Positions 1-7,623 of a DNA stretch of 64,000 nt are shown piece after piece. A model generated the notes under the pieces. That model was not told where the DNA came from and searched no databases. It saw nothing but the letters and a program-made list of their open reading frames with translations. Position 1 is the stretch's first letter, and the number at the start of each line of letters is the position of its first letter. The stretch comes from DATCYX01 sp963714425 (lineage in GTDB: Bacteria; Chloroflexota; Anaerolineae; Anaerolineales; UBA4823), in assembly GCA_963714425.1 (NCBI GenBank), contig CAVQOI010000003.1:124001-188000 (forward strand). The letters are read 5' to 3'. The position numbers and the translations under genes were made by a program.

Positions 1-50
1 CCGTGTGGCATCCTTTTGGCGGTTGAAGCGCGTTGCTAACTCATTCCAGG

Positions 51-1121
51 CTAGGGTGCCCGGGTGTGGCTTTGATCTACTACTTGTCGAATGGCCGCGA
101 TGACCAAACCTGGACGATCCAACTGGATAAAATGCCCACTATCAGCCACGTGCATATGCGTGCTGTTGGTGGAAAGTGAGGCCAGCTCACGCTGAAGGGC
201 CTGGGCTGTGGTTTGAATCTCTTCAAACGGGAAGTCGACCGGGGCACCCGCGGCTTGCATCGCTTCGGCATCTTGAGCGTTCTCTGCACTCAACACAACC
301 AGCGGCAGATCGCCAAAATCTCCCATCTGGTCGACTTGCTCGCAGGACTCGGTGAGTAATTCCATTTCAGCCCGGGCGGTAGAGAAAAAGTCGGGATGTG
401 ACGTGAGCATCATATACACTTTTTGTTGATCTCCTGGCAACTGTTTGACATGTTCCGGCAAAAATTGTTGCCCGGCGGACGGGCCCATCATCCGAAAAAC
501 GCCGAATTGGGCCATTAACTGCATCACTGCCCTGGTTCGGTCCTGCTGCTGGAGAGAGCGGGTCATTTCTACTGGAATGAGGGTCAGAAAGTCTTCAGGG
601 GTTGAATCTACCAACACCATGCCAACGACATCTTCAGGATAGAGGCTGGCATACATGCGCATACTCAAGCCGCCCAGGGAATGCCCAACCAGGGTATAGG
701 GGCCTTCGATTTCGGCATTGTGTAGCAGGGTGTGTAATTCCATGGCCATTTGCTGTGCAGTGCGCGGCGCAGGGCTGGGTTCGCTCCAGCCATATCCGGC
801 CCGGTCGTACACGCAGATGCGGGTGAGATGGGCCACTTCGGGTTGTACCAACCCCCAGGTGAGTGAAAAATCGCCGTTCCCGGCGTCCGCGATGACGGTG
901 GGGCTACCTTCACCCTGGCAGCTGATATGCAAGCGAAAATCGCCCACATCCACTAATTGACCTGGTGCCGGGAATTGCTGAAAATCTGCGGCGGTAGTTT
1001 GGAGCTGGGATGTATAACCAATTCCAAGCAGGATCACCAGCAGAACCATGCCCGCTAGCAGGATACCCAATCCCCATCCCAGGCAACCGGTACGCTTACG
1101 TAATGTAGAAGTGCTCTTCAT
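51..1121 (-). CDS. Membrane-anchored alpha/beta hydrolase
   Basis: Predicted serine hydrolase of the alpha/beta fold, 356 aa. Residues about 12-36 form one hydrophobic N-terminal anchor, so the catalytic domain probably sits outside the membrane. The core shows DRAGYGWSEP near 106, the nucleophile elbow GHSLGG at 146-151 (Ser148), and a late His in DSGHF near 330, which together fit a Ser-Asp-His triad. An AAGGAG sits 6 nt before the ATG. The gene is monocistronic, and its promoter region carries the 33-bp element shared with two neighbouring promoters. The substrate cannot be told from sequence; esterase, lipase or haloperoxidase-like activity are all possible. Confidence 0.85.
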   Translation of the reverse strand: MKSTSTLRKRTGCLGWGLGILLAGMVLLVILLGIGYTSQLQTTAADFQQFPAPGQLVDVGDFRLHISCQGEGSPTVIADAGNGDFSLTWGLVQPEVAHLTRICVYDRAGYGWSEPSPAPRTAQQMAMELHTLLHNAEIEGPYTLVGHSLGGLSMRMYASLYPEDVVGMVLVDSTPEDFLTLIPVEMTRSLQQQDRTRAVMQLMAQFGVFRMMGPSAGQQFLPEHVKQLPGDQQKVYMMLTSHPDFFSTARAEMELLTESCEQVDQMGDFGDLPLVVLSAENAQDAEAMQAAGAPVDFPFEEIQTTAQALQRELASLSTNSTHMHVADSGHFIQLDRPGLVIAAIRQVVDQSHTRAP

Positions 1122-1177
1122 TTTTTACTCCTTCTCGTTTGACGTGAATATAGTCTAGCTTTCAAAGTGTCCGCTGT

Positions 1178-1210
1178 CATCTGGCGAAGGTTTATTCCGG
1201 GGTTTATTTC
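1178..1210 (-). promoter_or_regulatory. Shared 33-bp upstream element, copy 1
   Basis: On the minus strand this reads as two direct AATAAACC-type repeats 12 bp apart, followed by TTCGCCAGATG. Near-identical 33-bp copies lie at 5942-5974 and 6461-6493, each roughly 60-100 bp upstream of a minus-strand start codon. Here a TATATT-like -10 lies about 25 bp downstream (near 1150), so the element would cover or flank the -35. This fits an operator or activator site. The cognate regulator is unknown. Confidence 0.6.
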
Positions 1211-1328
1211 TAAGTTTTTTGCAGAACGAGTTCTTTCGTCTGCTCGCAAGGAATCAGTTACTTTGGAAATGACTGTTTCTTCGCGAGTTCTCGGTTTGTT
1301 CTGCTTTAGAAATCTGCGGAGCTACAGC

Positions 1329-2489
1329 CTAGTGAACCACAGTACTGTTTAGCGGCCTCATCCCGAACAGAAAGCGCAGGAAGTTGGCGCGCCGTACTGC
1401 GAATTCGTAGGTCAGCATTATCATGACGAATGAGCTGGCGAAGATGATTAACCAACTCACGAAATCCGGGATCGCCCATTGCACGACAAAGTAGCCGACA
1501 ATCAACAGCATGGTCTGGTGCAGGATGTAGAAGGGCAGGACGGCCTCGCCTGCATATTTTAGGAAAGGTGTGGTCCTGGTTAGGTGTTGCATTCCGAAGC
1601 CGAGAAAGGCAGGCAGCAAGGCACAGGCGCTCAGGATGTAAAGGGGGTCGCCCAGGATGCCTTCCATTGGGTCAATGACAGGATTGGAAATATTGGCAAC
1701 CAGGAACGCATAGACCGCGCCCAGGGTCAGCCCGACGATCAAGAAAAACCAGCGATTCCGTTTGATGTTAGCCTGCAGACCTTCTTGCGATACAATCACA
1801 AATCCATAGAGCAGATAGAAGATGTATTCCAGGAAAGGCCAACCGCCTGAACCGAACTCCCAATCGGTGTCGCTCACAAATAGATGCATAAGAAGGATCG
1901 GGAAAGCCAGAGCCAGCCATATCGTCCAGGGGGAGGTGAGCAGGTCGCCGATTTTGTCCAGCGGGCTGCGTCCATTCCCCTTCCACCAGTGGAAAAGTGG
2001 ATAAAAGATCAGGCAGTACAGGAACAGAACCATAACGTACCACATGTGCATCCCGTGGAAAGCAAAGTTGCCCACACTGCCTATCTCGAGGTACACGCCA
2101 TCAAAATAATGCGGCAGGAACTGGAAATATGATCCGCCGAATTGACCGTGAGTGATGCGCTCGAGGTAAACCTGCAGGGAAGCGTAGGTCAACATTGCCA
2201 CGAGCAATGGGACAAGCAAGCGCAGGACCTTGTCTTTGAAGAACGTCCCCGCGCCGCCCTTGTGCATGGCATAGAAGATGCTTGCGCCAGAGATGAGGAA
2301 GACCAGCGGCATCATCCAGATCTCCATGAAACTCTCGAGGGCTTGCACCCATCCGTAGGTGACTGCGTTTTTGACATGCCAATCCCAGGTGTTGAAGAAG
2401 CGCGTCGAGTGGTAGAAAAAGACAGATAGGATGGCCAGCACTCTCAGCCAATCGAGATCGAACCTGCGTTGAAGGGTTTCGGTTTCCAT
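1329..2489 (-). CDS. Acyltransferase family 3 membrane protein
   Basis: Integral-membrane O-acyltransferase of the acyltransferase 3 family (OafA/MdoC type), 386 aa with about ten hydrophobic segments. The N-terminus has the family signature: DWLRVLAILSVFFYHSTRFF, with Arg16 and the conserved catalytic-type His27. Such enzymes transfer acyl groups to sugars or other envelope molecules at the membrane; the acceptor here is unknown. It is the last gene of the operon that starts at 5873, 22 nt after the RDD gene. The ATG at 2489 follows an AAGGA-type RBS. Confidence 0.85.
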   Translation of the reverse strand: METETLQRRFDLDWLRVLAILSVFFYHSTRFFNTWDWHVKNAVTYGWVQALESFMEIWMMPLVFLISGASIFYAMHKGGAGTFFKDKVLRLLVPLLVAMLTYASLQVYLERITHGQFGGSYFQFLPHYFDGVYLEIGSVGNFAFHGMHMWYVMVLFLYCLIFYPLFHWWKGNGRSPLDKIGDLLTSPWTIWLALAFPILLMHLFVSDTDWEFGSGGWPFLEYIFYLLYGFVIVSQEGLQANIKRNRWFFLIVGLTLGAVYAFLVANISNPVIDPMEGILGDPLYILSACALLPAFLGFGMQHLTRTTPFLKYAGEAVLPFYILHQTMLLIVGYFVVQWAIPDFVSWLIIFASSFVMIMLTYEFAVRRANFLRFLFGMRPLNSTVVH

Positions 2490-2511
2490 TCTTCGTCCTT
2501 ATGTTCTGAAT

Positions 2512-3093
2512 TTAATTCTCAACAATGGCATATGACCCAGACAACCAGTCGTAGGGCGTGCGGTGTTTCTTCGAGATCAGTGCCGATGCGATGTAGATCC
2601 CGACCAACACATAAACCAGCACGAACCCGGCAGTGACCATAGGAGGAATCGTTGTGACCGCCATTGGCCAGCCCGGAATGTGGAAAAGACAGGTATGGCT
2701 CATTTGCCAGGGAATCAGTTTGACAAGTGAGCGGATAAAAGCCTGTTTCCGCGTCAGCCTATCACCATTCGCATTGACCACCCGGATGCCTGCTTTGCGT
2801 TTGCCCCAGGTCGCCTGTTTGGGCGAACTCTCTTGCAAAGTGAAATACAGGATGACCGGCAAAACCAACGTGATGAAAGCCATCAGGTCGGCCAGGAAAG
2901 GGTTATCCGGCCAGCGCAGGGATATGCCCAAAAATCCACTGAGATTGATGACTGCCATCGTTACAGCGACCAGCAGGACGATGTATCCGACAATGAGCAG
3001 GTAATCGAACCCAAAAGCTTTCAGCCGTTTGATAAATCCTGCATATTGAACAGCACATGAGGGTTCATTCGGGATCGTCGTTGCTCGAATCAT
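2512..3093 (-). CDS. RDD family membrane protein
   Basis: RDD-domain integral-membrane protein, about 193 aa from the chosen start. Hallmarks are the Arg/Ala/Asp-containing first helix (GFIKRLKAFGFDYLLI) and the segment KRKAGIRVVNANGDRL with QAFIR following. Four hydrophobic segments are visible. I chose the ATG at 3093 (MIRATT) because it follows an A/G-rich AAGGA-type RBS; the longer reading to 3114 would need a TTG start. The start lies inside the preceding small-protein gene (29-nt overlap), which implies translational coupling. RDD proteins are thought to act in transport or ion exchange; no specific role can be assigned. Confidence 0.8.
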   Translation of the reverse strand: MIRATTIPNEPSCAVQYAGFIKRLKAFGFDYLLIVGYIVLLVAVTMAVINLSGFLGISLRWPDNPFLADLMAFITLVLPVILYFTLQESSPKQATWGKRKAGIRVVNANGDRLTRKQAFIRSLVKLIPWQMSHTCLFHIPGWPMAVTTIPPMVTAGFVLVYVLVGIYIASALISKKHRTPYDWLSGSYAIVEN

Positions 3094-3361
3094 CAATTTT
3101 TTCCTTTTCCTCAACCACTATCGGCTGGGGTGATAGTGAAATCAGGGTCAGTCCCAAATCACGAATTTGCGCCAGGATGCCATGCAGTGCGGCCTGATCA
3201 GGTACGATGCCGGTCAAGAGGGAATTGCCCTGTGGATCGTGGGTGATTTTTAGACCACCCAACCAATCAGCCCAATGTTCTTCCAGGTGACCTTTAACCT
3301 TGATTGTGTAATCGATCCCTTCATCATCTTCCATCGATGGATGTTTATTCTTCTCAGCCAT
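3065..3361 (-). CDS. Small conserved protein, family S (copy 1)
   Basis: Uncharacterised protein of 98 aa, one of five related copies in this window (others begin at 23323, 30486, 36676 and 43455). The shared core is K-G-H-L...W-ADW..G..IT, then a Leu-Leu-x-Gly turn, then DQAALHG.L...RDLGL.L.S. It is soluble, with no signal peptide or membrane helix. Here it is not next to a LuxR gene but sits in an operon: the amidohydrolase stop is 1 nt upstream and the RDD gene overlaps its end. It is the most divergent of the five copies. I know of no assigned function; a ligand-binding or partner-binding module is a guess. Confidence 0.7.
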   Translation of the reverse strand: MAEKNKHPSMEDDEGIDYTIKVKGHLEEHWADWLGGLKITHDPQGNSLLTGIVPDQAALHGILAQIRDLGLTLISLSPQPIVVEEKEKIDDSSNDDPE

Positions 3362-3362
3362 C

Positions 3363-4880
3363 TTATTGCTCCCTGGAAGCTTGCCAATTCTTTCGGAAAA
3401 GTAAGTACGCTCCTACCCCTATCAAGCTGAGAGGCCATAACCGATCCAACAGGCTCGGTCTGTAAGAAGCAACCAGCCCACCCAGTATGGACTGAAAGTA
3501 CGCCTCATCCAACCAGTGCCCGCGCAGCATGACGCCGGCATGTTTCCGGATATTGCCCACATCTTCGAGCGGATTGGCTTCCAGCAGGATTAGATCAGCC
3601 CGCTTACCTGCTTCAATTGTGCCGAACTCATCCCGTTTTCCCATCGCTTCGGCCGCGTTACGTGTGCTAGCCTCAAGCGCTTCATAGGGGGTGAACCCGG
3701 CTTCGATCAAATAGTCCAGCTCGTCCAATAAGGAAAATCCCGGCACCAAATATGGGTTATCCGAATCCGTTCCCAGGATGAACTTGACCCCGTGCTCATG
3801 CAGGATACGGGTGGTAGAGATAAACATCTCGTGAATCTGAGCCGGATAGTCTCCCTGGTAGGTGAGACCGCTCATTGCGCCAGGGCGTGAGAAGTACTGC
3901 CACGTCAGCTTCATTCCAGGGGAGACATAAGCCATCTCTGGTCGATCTTCAAGCAGATGCAAGTCTTCGTTGGGGATGTACATCTGGTAGACGGCGATGG
4001 TGGGGCAAACATATACACCGGCATCTTTCGTTTTTTGAGCATAATCCGCCAGTTCATCTTCAGGGTAGATATAGCTACCTGCATCATTGTCAATGAAGCC
4101 GGAAAGATGCTCGATGGTTTTTTGCCCGCTGGCCAAAACGTGGTCCAGACCGACGTGCTTAGGCACATGCCCGGCAACCTCAACATTCAAGTCATGGGCA
4201 GTTTCGATCACTGCATCGTAGGTTGGCAGGTCCAGGTAATCGTATACTTTGATGAAATCGTAACCTTGGGCTACCTGTGAGGTGACGGATTTCGCAGCTG
4301 CTTCGGGTGTGTCATACACTTCCATTAAAGGGTTCGACTTTGGCGGACCCTCCATGATGGGTCCAGAAGTGTAAAGGGTGGGTCCAAACATTTCACCGTT
4401 TTCAATCTGCTCCCTCCAGACTAGATGATCTGGGAAACCCATCAGGCGCAACGCTCCCGTTCCGCCCCACATATTGCGGATTGAGGTAACACCATTGGCG
4501 ACAAACAGCAGTAGCTCATTCTCTTCCTTGACATGCACATGCATATCCGTCAGACCGGGGACAAGGTACTTGCCTTTTCCGTCGATCCGGAGTGCATCCG
4601 AAGGTACTTCGACGATATTGCTGTCATCAATTTGACGGATGATCCCATCTTGAACAATAACCGTTTGATTCTTCAGGATTTGTTCCCGATCCATCGGAAT
4701 AACATTCACATCCTCGAAAACCACCACCCCTTGGTTGGGCTGAAATGCTTCGGTCAGCTGACGAGTGTAGGGTTTACGAAGAGACACGATACCTTGGTTT
4801 GTCAGGGATGAGAGTCCTATCCCGGTCAAGAACAGTACTCCGATGAAAATAAATGAAAGGATTGATTTTAATTTTTTCAT
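3363..4880 (-). CDS. Membrane-anchored amidohydrolase (imidazolonepropionase-like)
   Basis: Metal-dependent amidohydrolase, 505 aa. Metal ligands are visible: HxH at 114/116 (GLTDMHVHV), a carbamylatable Lys near 211 (FIKVYD), His238 (VAGHVP), His258 (IEHLS) and the catalytic Asp372 (GTDSDNP). The C-terminal beta-sandwich (FGTIEAGKRADLILLEANP) is typical. Unusually it has an N-terminal hydrophobic anchor (residues about 7-25) and a second hydrophobic segment near the C-terminus (about 480-495), so it is probably membrane-tethered and extracytoplasmic. The family hydrolyses cyclic amides and dipeptides; the substrate is unknown. It lies 3 nt downstream of the ferredoxin-type gene in the same operon. 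Confidence 0.85.
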   Translation of the reverse strand: MKKLKSILSFIFIGVLFLTGIGLSSLTNQGIVSLRKPYTRQLTEAFQPNQGVVVFEDVNVIPMDREQILKNQTVIVQDGIIRQIDDSNIVEVPSDALRIDGKGKYLVPGLTDMHVHVKEENELLLFVANGVTSIRNMWGGTGALRLMGFPDHLVWREQIENGEMFGPTLYTSGPIMEGPPKSNPLMEVYDTPEAAAKSVTSQVAQGYDFIKVYDYLDLPTYDAVIETAHDLNVEVAGHVPKHVGLDHVLASGQKTIEHLSGFIDNDAGSYIYPEDELADYAQKTKDAGVYVCPTIAVYQMYIPNEDLHLLEDRPEMAYVSPGMKLTWQYFSRPGAMSGLTYQGDYPAQIHEMFISTTRILHEHGVKFILGTDSDNPYLVPGFSLLDELDYLIEAGFTPYEALEASTRNAAEAMGKRDEFGTIEAGKRADLILLEANPLEDVGNIRKHAGVMLRGHWLDEAYFQSILGGLVASYRPSLLDRLWPLSLIGVGAYLLFRKNWQASREQ

Positions 4881-4883
4881 GAC

Positions 4884-5873
4884 TTACCTCACTGCAACTT
4901 TGGTAGACGAATTAATCAAAGTTTTTTCTTGCTCACGCTCGCGCAGCAGGTCCTTCCCTCCCAGATCGAAACCGAAGGACAGTTTCAGGGCGTCCTTTGC
5001 GCACACGGTGATGCATGTCTGGCACAGGCTGCACTCGGTCGAGAGCACCCTCTCGCCGCTGAGGATATATTCCGGTACGCGCACGTCCATCGGGCACATC
5101 TTTGTGCACGCACCGCAATCGTTGCACTTCGCCGCATCGCCGCCAATTTTCAGCAAAGCAAAACGGGAAGTGATCTTTAACGGCACGACAACCGGACAGA
5201 CGTACTTGCAAAACGCACGGTTGTCCTTCAGAGCGTATGCCAGCACGATTCCGATCGTGTAATAGAGGAGGTTGCCGGTGATATACCAGGTCAGAGCAGC
5301 CTTGCCGGTAGTTCCTTCCTGGAAGCCTAATACGTACCAGGCCAATGCAACCAATCCAAGGCTCAGGGCGAAGTGCAGGTAGCGCATCCAACCCCATTTT
5401 CCGGGCAGCCTTCCTGCCGGGCGCTTGAAGGGCAACAGGTCGAGCACCATCACGGTCCAGCAGGCCCAGCCACACCAAATGCGCCCGAACAGCATCGGGC
5501 CGAAGATCTTGGCGATCAGGTAGTGCACGACGGCGGCTTGAGTGACACCCCCAAGCAGCCCAAAAAAGACTCCTTCAATCTGCATATTTTCCTGCCCGTA
5601 GATGGCAGTAAAGCCCACCAGAAACGTCCCCACCAGGATCAGGGAAAGCCTGCGCCCCAACGGTTTCTTCTTCTTGGGCAGGGCTGCATATAGTCCCAGG
5701 CCTACGCCAACCGAAAGGCCGATGTATCCGAAGAAGAACAGCGCCATGATCTGCCCGCTCGTGCGCCACAACACCGATCCCAGCGTCAAAAAAGCCAGCA
5801 TGACCACACCAGGAACGATCAATTTGTTTGCATTTAGAGCGAAACTACTTTGTAATGATTTGTGTTTCAGCAT
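4884..5873 (-). CDS. Polytopic 4Fe-4S membrane protein (NapH/CcoG-like)
   Basis: Integral-membrane iron-sulfur protein, about 329 aa. It has six or so hydrophobic segments followed by a C-terminal cytoplasmic domain with two ferredoxin-type clusters: CNDCGACTKMCP and CSLCQTCITVC. A further Cys pair (CKYVCP) in the preceding loop is typical of NapH/YccM/NosR-type proteins. These relay electrons between quinol and periplasmic or cytoplasmic partners. I chose the ATG at 5873 (MLKHKS), which has AGGAGAGAAAATC in front; the longer reading to 5951 would run into the shared promoter element. First gene of a five-gene operon down to 1329. Confidence 0.8.
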   Translation of the reverse strand: MLKHKSLQSSFALNANKLIVPGVVMLAFLTLGSVLWRTSGQIMALFFFGYIGLSVGVGLGLYAALPKKKKPLGRRLSLILVGTFLVGFTAIYGQENMQIEGVFFGLLGGVTQAAVVHYLIAKIFGPMLFGRIWCGWACWTVMVLDLLPFKRPAGRLPGKWGWMRYLHFALSLGLVALAWYVLGFQEGTTGKAALTWYITGNLLYYTIGIVLAYALKDNRAFCKYVCPVVVPLKITSRFALLKIGGDAAKCNDCGACTKMCPMDVRVPEYILSGERVLSTECSLCQTCITVCAKDALKLSFGFDLGGKDLLREREQEKTLINSSTKVAVR

Positions 5874-5941
5874 GATTTTCTCTCCTGATCGGAATTTTTC
5901 TTTCAGTGTGACCACAGTGTAGCCTTTACATAGTTCTTCGG

Positions 5942-5974
5942 CATCTGGCAAAGGTTTATATGAAGGTTTATTTC
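5942..5974 (-). promoter_or_regulatory. Shared 33-bp upstream element, copy 2
   Basis: Second copy of the element at 1178-1210. On the minus strand it has two AATAAACC/TATAAACC repeats 12 bp apart and then TTTGCCAGATG. It lies 69-101 bp upstream of the chosen start of the iron-sulfur gene (5873), which supports that start. It overlaps the last 7 bases of the nitroreductase-like gene. Confidence 0.6.
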
Positions 5975-6390
5975 AGCACCGTCTGTACTATGATCTTCTT
6001 TTGAGCCAGGTGGGAAACATCGTCAGAGTTTGGGATGCCATCCGCACCGATGCGCACATTCAAATATTTAGCGAGCTGCGGAGCTGCCTGAAGATATTGG
6101 TGCAGGCGATCCGCGACTTCCGCTGGATCCTCAATGCATATAGCCCAGGCTGGGAGATCCTCTCCTTGGATTCGAAGGCTGACGTCTGCCCCTGCGCGCA
6201 GGTTGCGCCACCATCTTCGCTCGCGCGTGCTGATGGTGTAAAAGGCTTCGCCAATAGCCAGATAGTTCATTGGGGTTGTATATATCTTGCCGCTCTTGCG
6301 ACCCGTATACGTCATCAGCATCATGTTTTTGCTGACCATCAAATGCAGTGGGGAGCGCAGCAGCCATTGGATAATTGGGTTGAACCACAT
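5968..6390 (-). CDS. DDN-like nitroreductase family protein
   Basis: 140-aa protein of the deazaflavin-dependent nitroreductase (DDN/Rv3547-like, split beta-barrel) family. The diagnostic stretch is LMTYTGRKSGKIYTTPMNYL followed by a WWRNLRAGADV segment. Family members use F420 or flavin cofactors, or bind other ligands. AAGGAGGTCGCC precedes the ATG at 6390. The gene has its own promoter region with the third copy of the shared 33-bp element, and its stop abuts the promoter of the next operon. The substrate is unknown. Confidence 0.75.
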   Translation of the reverse strand: MWFNPIIQWLLRSPLHLMVSKNMMLMTYTGRKSGKIYTTPMNYLAIGEAFYTISTRERRWWRNLRAGADVSLRIQGEDLPAWAICIEDPAEVADRLHQYLQAAPQLAKYLNVRIGADGIPNSDDVSHLAQKKIIVQTVLK

Positions 6391-6460
6391 GGCGACCTCC
6401 TTCTAACGAGTCAAGTGAATATATTCTGTTGATCAATATACCGGGGGAAATCCTTTGACG

Positions 6461-6493
6461 CATCAGGCGAAGGTTTATTTGGGGGATTATTTG
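6461..6493 (-). promoter_or_regulatory. Shared 33-bp upstream element, copy 3
   Basis: Third copy of the element, 71-103 bp upstream of the start at 6390. On the minus strand the repeats read AATAATCC and AATAAACC, 12 bp apart, then TTCGCCTGATG. An AATATATTC -10-like sequence follows near 6416-6424. Confidence 0.6.
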
Positions 6494-6554
6494 TATGTAT
6501 ATAGTGTTCAATCAAGTACCGATCATTGAGAATGGGGTCGTATGAGCCGTAGAT

Positions 6555-6582
6555 GCCGTCTCATTCTAGAACATGAGACGGC
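6555..6582. repeat. Perfect 10-bp inverted repeat between divergent genes
   Basis: GCCGTCTCAT, an 8-nt spacer and ATGAGACGGC form a perfect inverted repeat. It lies between the divergent nitroreductase-like gene and marR, about 55 bp upstream of the marR -35 box. It could be a terminator-like hairpin, an operator or a relic repeat. There is no clear T-tract on either side. Confidence 0.5.
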
Positions 6583-6636
6583 TTCACTAACTGCGGCTCG
6601 AAATGACGGTTGATTGGGGATTGAAGTGGGCAGCTC

Positions 6637-6665
6637 TTGACAAATGAATAAATCGGAAATATAAT
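6637..6665 (+). promoter_or_regulatory. Consensus sigma-70-type promoter for marR
   Basis: A perfect -35 box TTGACA (6637-6642) and a perfect -10 box TATAAT (6660-6665) are separated by exactly 17 bp. Transcription would start near 6672, giving a short leader to the ATG at 6697. The leader holds two ATATT half-sites (TAAATATTAGG and GAAATATTA), a possible autoregulatory MarR operator. Confidence 0.8.
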
Positions 6666-6696
6666 TAGTGAGCTAAATATTAGGATACGAAATATT

Positions 6697-7164
6697 ATGT
6701 CACCAGAATCTCTCATTCCAATCGAACAGATCCCTAACGCATCCCGGGTTAGCGATGTATTCGAGCTGCTTGACCGAGTCGCCCATCAGCTACAGGAAAT
6801 CCAGCGCATGACGGTCAGTCAGGTCAATCTCACCCCACCTCAATATCAAACCTTGCGACTGTTGTGGGCTCAGGATGCACGCCCGTTGAAAGAGCTGGCG
6901 GCCTTCAATTGCTGCACACCTCCCACCATGACCGGCATTGTGGACACAATGGAAAAGAAGGAGCTGGTTACTCGCCAGCCCAACCCCTCTGATCGACGCA
7001 GTTTGCTGGTGACCCTGACTGATCAAGGCAAAGCCATGAAAGGGACCACTCCTGATCTGGATCGCATCTATGACACCTGCTGTGTTGGATTGACCTCTGA
7101 AGAGTTCCAACAATTAGGCGCTTTACTACAAAAGCTGCATCAGTCGCTGGATTGTACGTGTTGA
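6697..7164 (+). CDS. MarR family transcriptional regulator
   Basis: Dimeric winged-helix repressor-type regulator, 155 aa. The helix-turn-helix and wing are visible at about 65-110: LKELAAFNCCTPPTMTGIVD, then the wing with DRRSLLVTLTDQG, the usual MarR signature. It contains four Cys (two in the recognition region, CC near 71, and CC near 140), plus two more at the extreme C-terminus (CTC). Redox or metal sensing is therefore conceivable but unproven. It probably regulates itself and the co-oriented membrane protein 66 nt downstream. Confidence 0.9.
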   Translation: MSPESLIPIEQIPNASRVSDVFELLDRVAHQLQEIQRMTVSQVNLTPPQYQTLRLLWAQDARPLKELAAFNCCTPPTMTGIVDTMEKKELVTRQPNPSDRRSLLVTLTDQGKAMKGTTPDLDRIYDTCCVGLTSEEFQQLGALLQKLHQSLDCTC

Positions 7165-7230
7165 ATTACGGACAGGATCGTCAAATTTCCCACTATCAAA
7201 TAATCGCGCTCAAAAGTGTAAGGAGTTAAA

Positions 7231-7623
7231 ATGAACGCTAAACAAATCTCAATTATTATTGTCCATGCTTTCATCGGCTGGGTGCTCTGTGGCGCGACCA
7301 TGTGGATTGGCATGGCAATCACTTCGATGCTCAATGCTCAAATCGCCCATGCGCTTGGCGCTCCCATCATCTTTGCCATCCTCTCGCTGGTTTATTTCAA
7401 GAAGTTCAACTACACGGACCCCTTGCAGACGGCGTTGATCTTCGTCGGTTTTGTGATCGCCGTGGACTTCTTCTTCGTCGCCCTGGTGATTAACAAGAGT
7501 CTCGAAATGTTCGCCAGCTTGTTGGGAACCTGGATTCCGTTCGCGCTGATATTTATTTCGACATACCTGACGGGATCTATGGTGATGAGAAGCTCTGGAA
7601 CCAGCCTTAGCGTGCAATCATAA
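7231..7623 (+). CDS. Small four-helix membrane protein
   Basis: Hydrophobic protein of 130 aa with four likely transmembrane helices (about 8-30, 42-56, 67-90, 98-120). AAGGAG lies 5 nt before the ATG. It is co-oriented with marR, 66 nt downstream, and is probably its target. I do not recognise the family. Its end overlaps the convergent LuxR gene by 6 bp. Confidence 0.65.
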   Translation: MNAKQISIIIVHAFIGWVLCGATMWIGMAITSMLNAQIAHALGAPIIFAILSLVYFKKFNYTDPLQTALIFVGFVIAVDFFFVALVINKSLEMFASLLGTWIPFALIFISTYLTGSMVMRSSGTSLSVQS

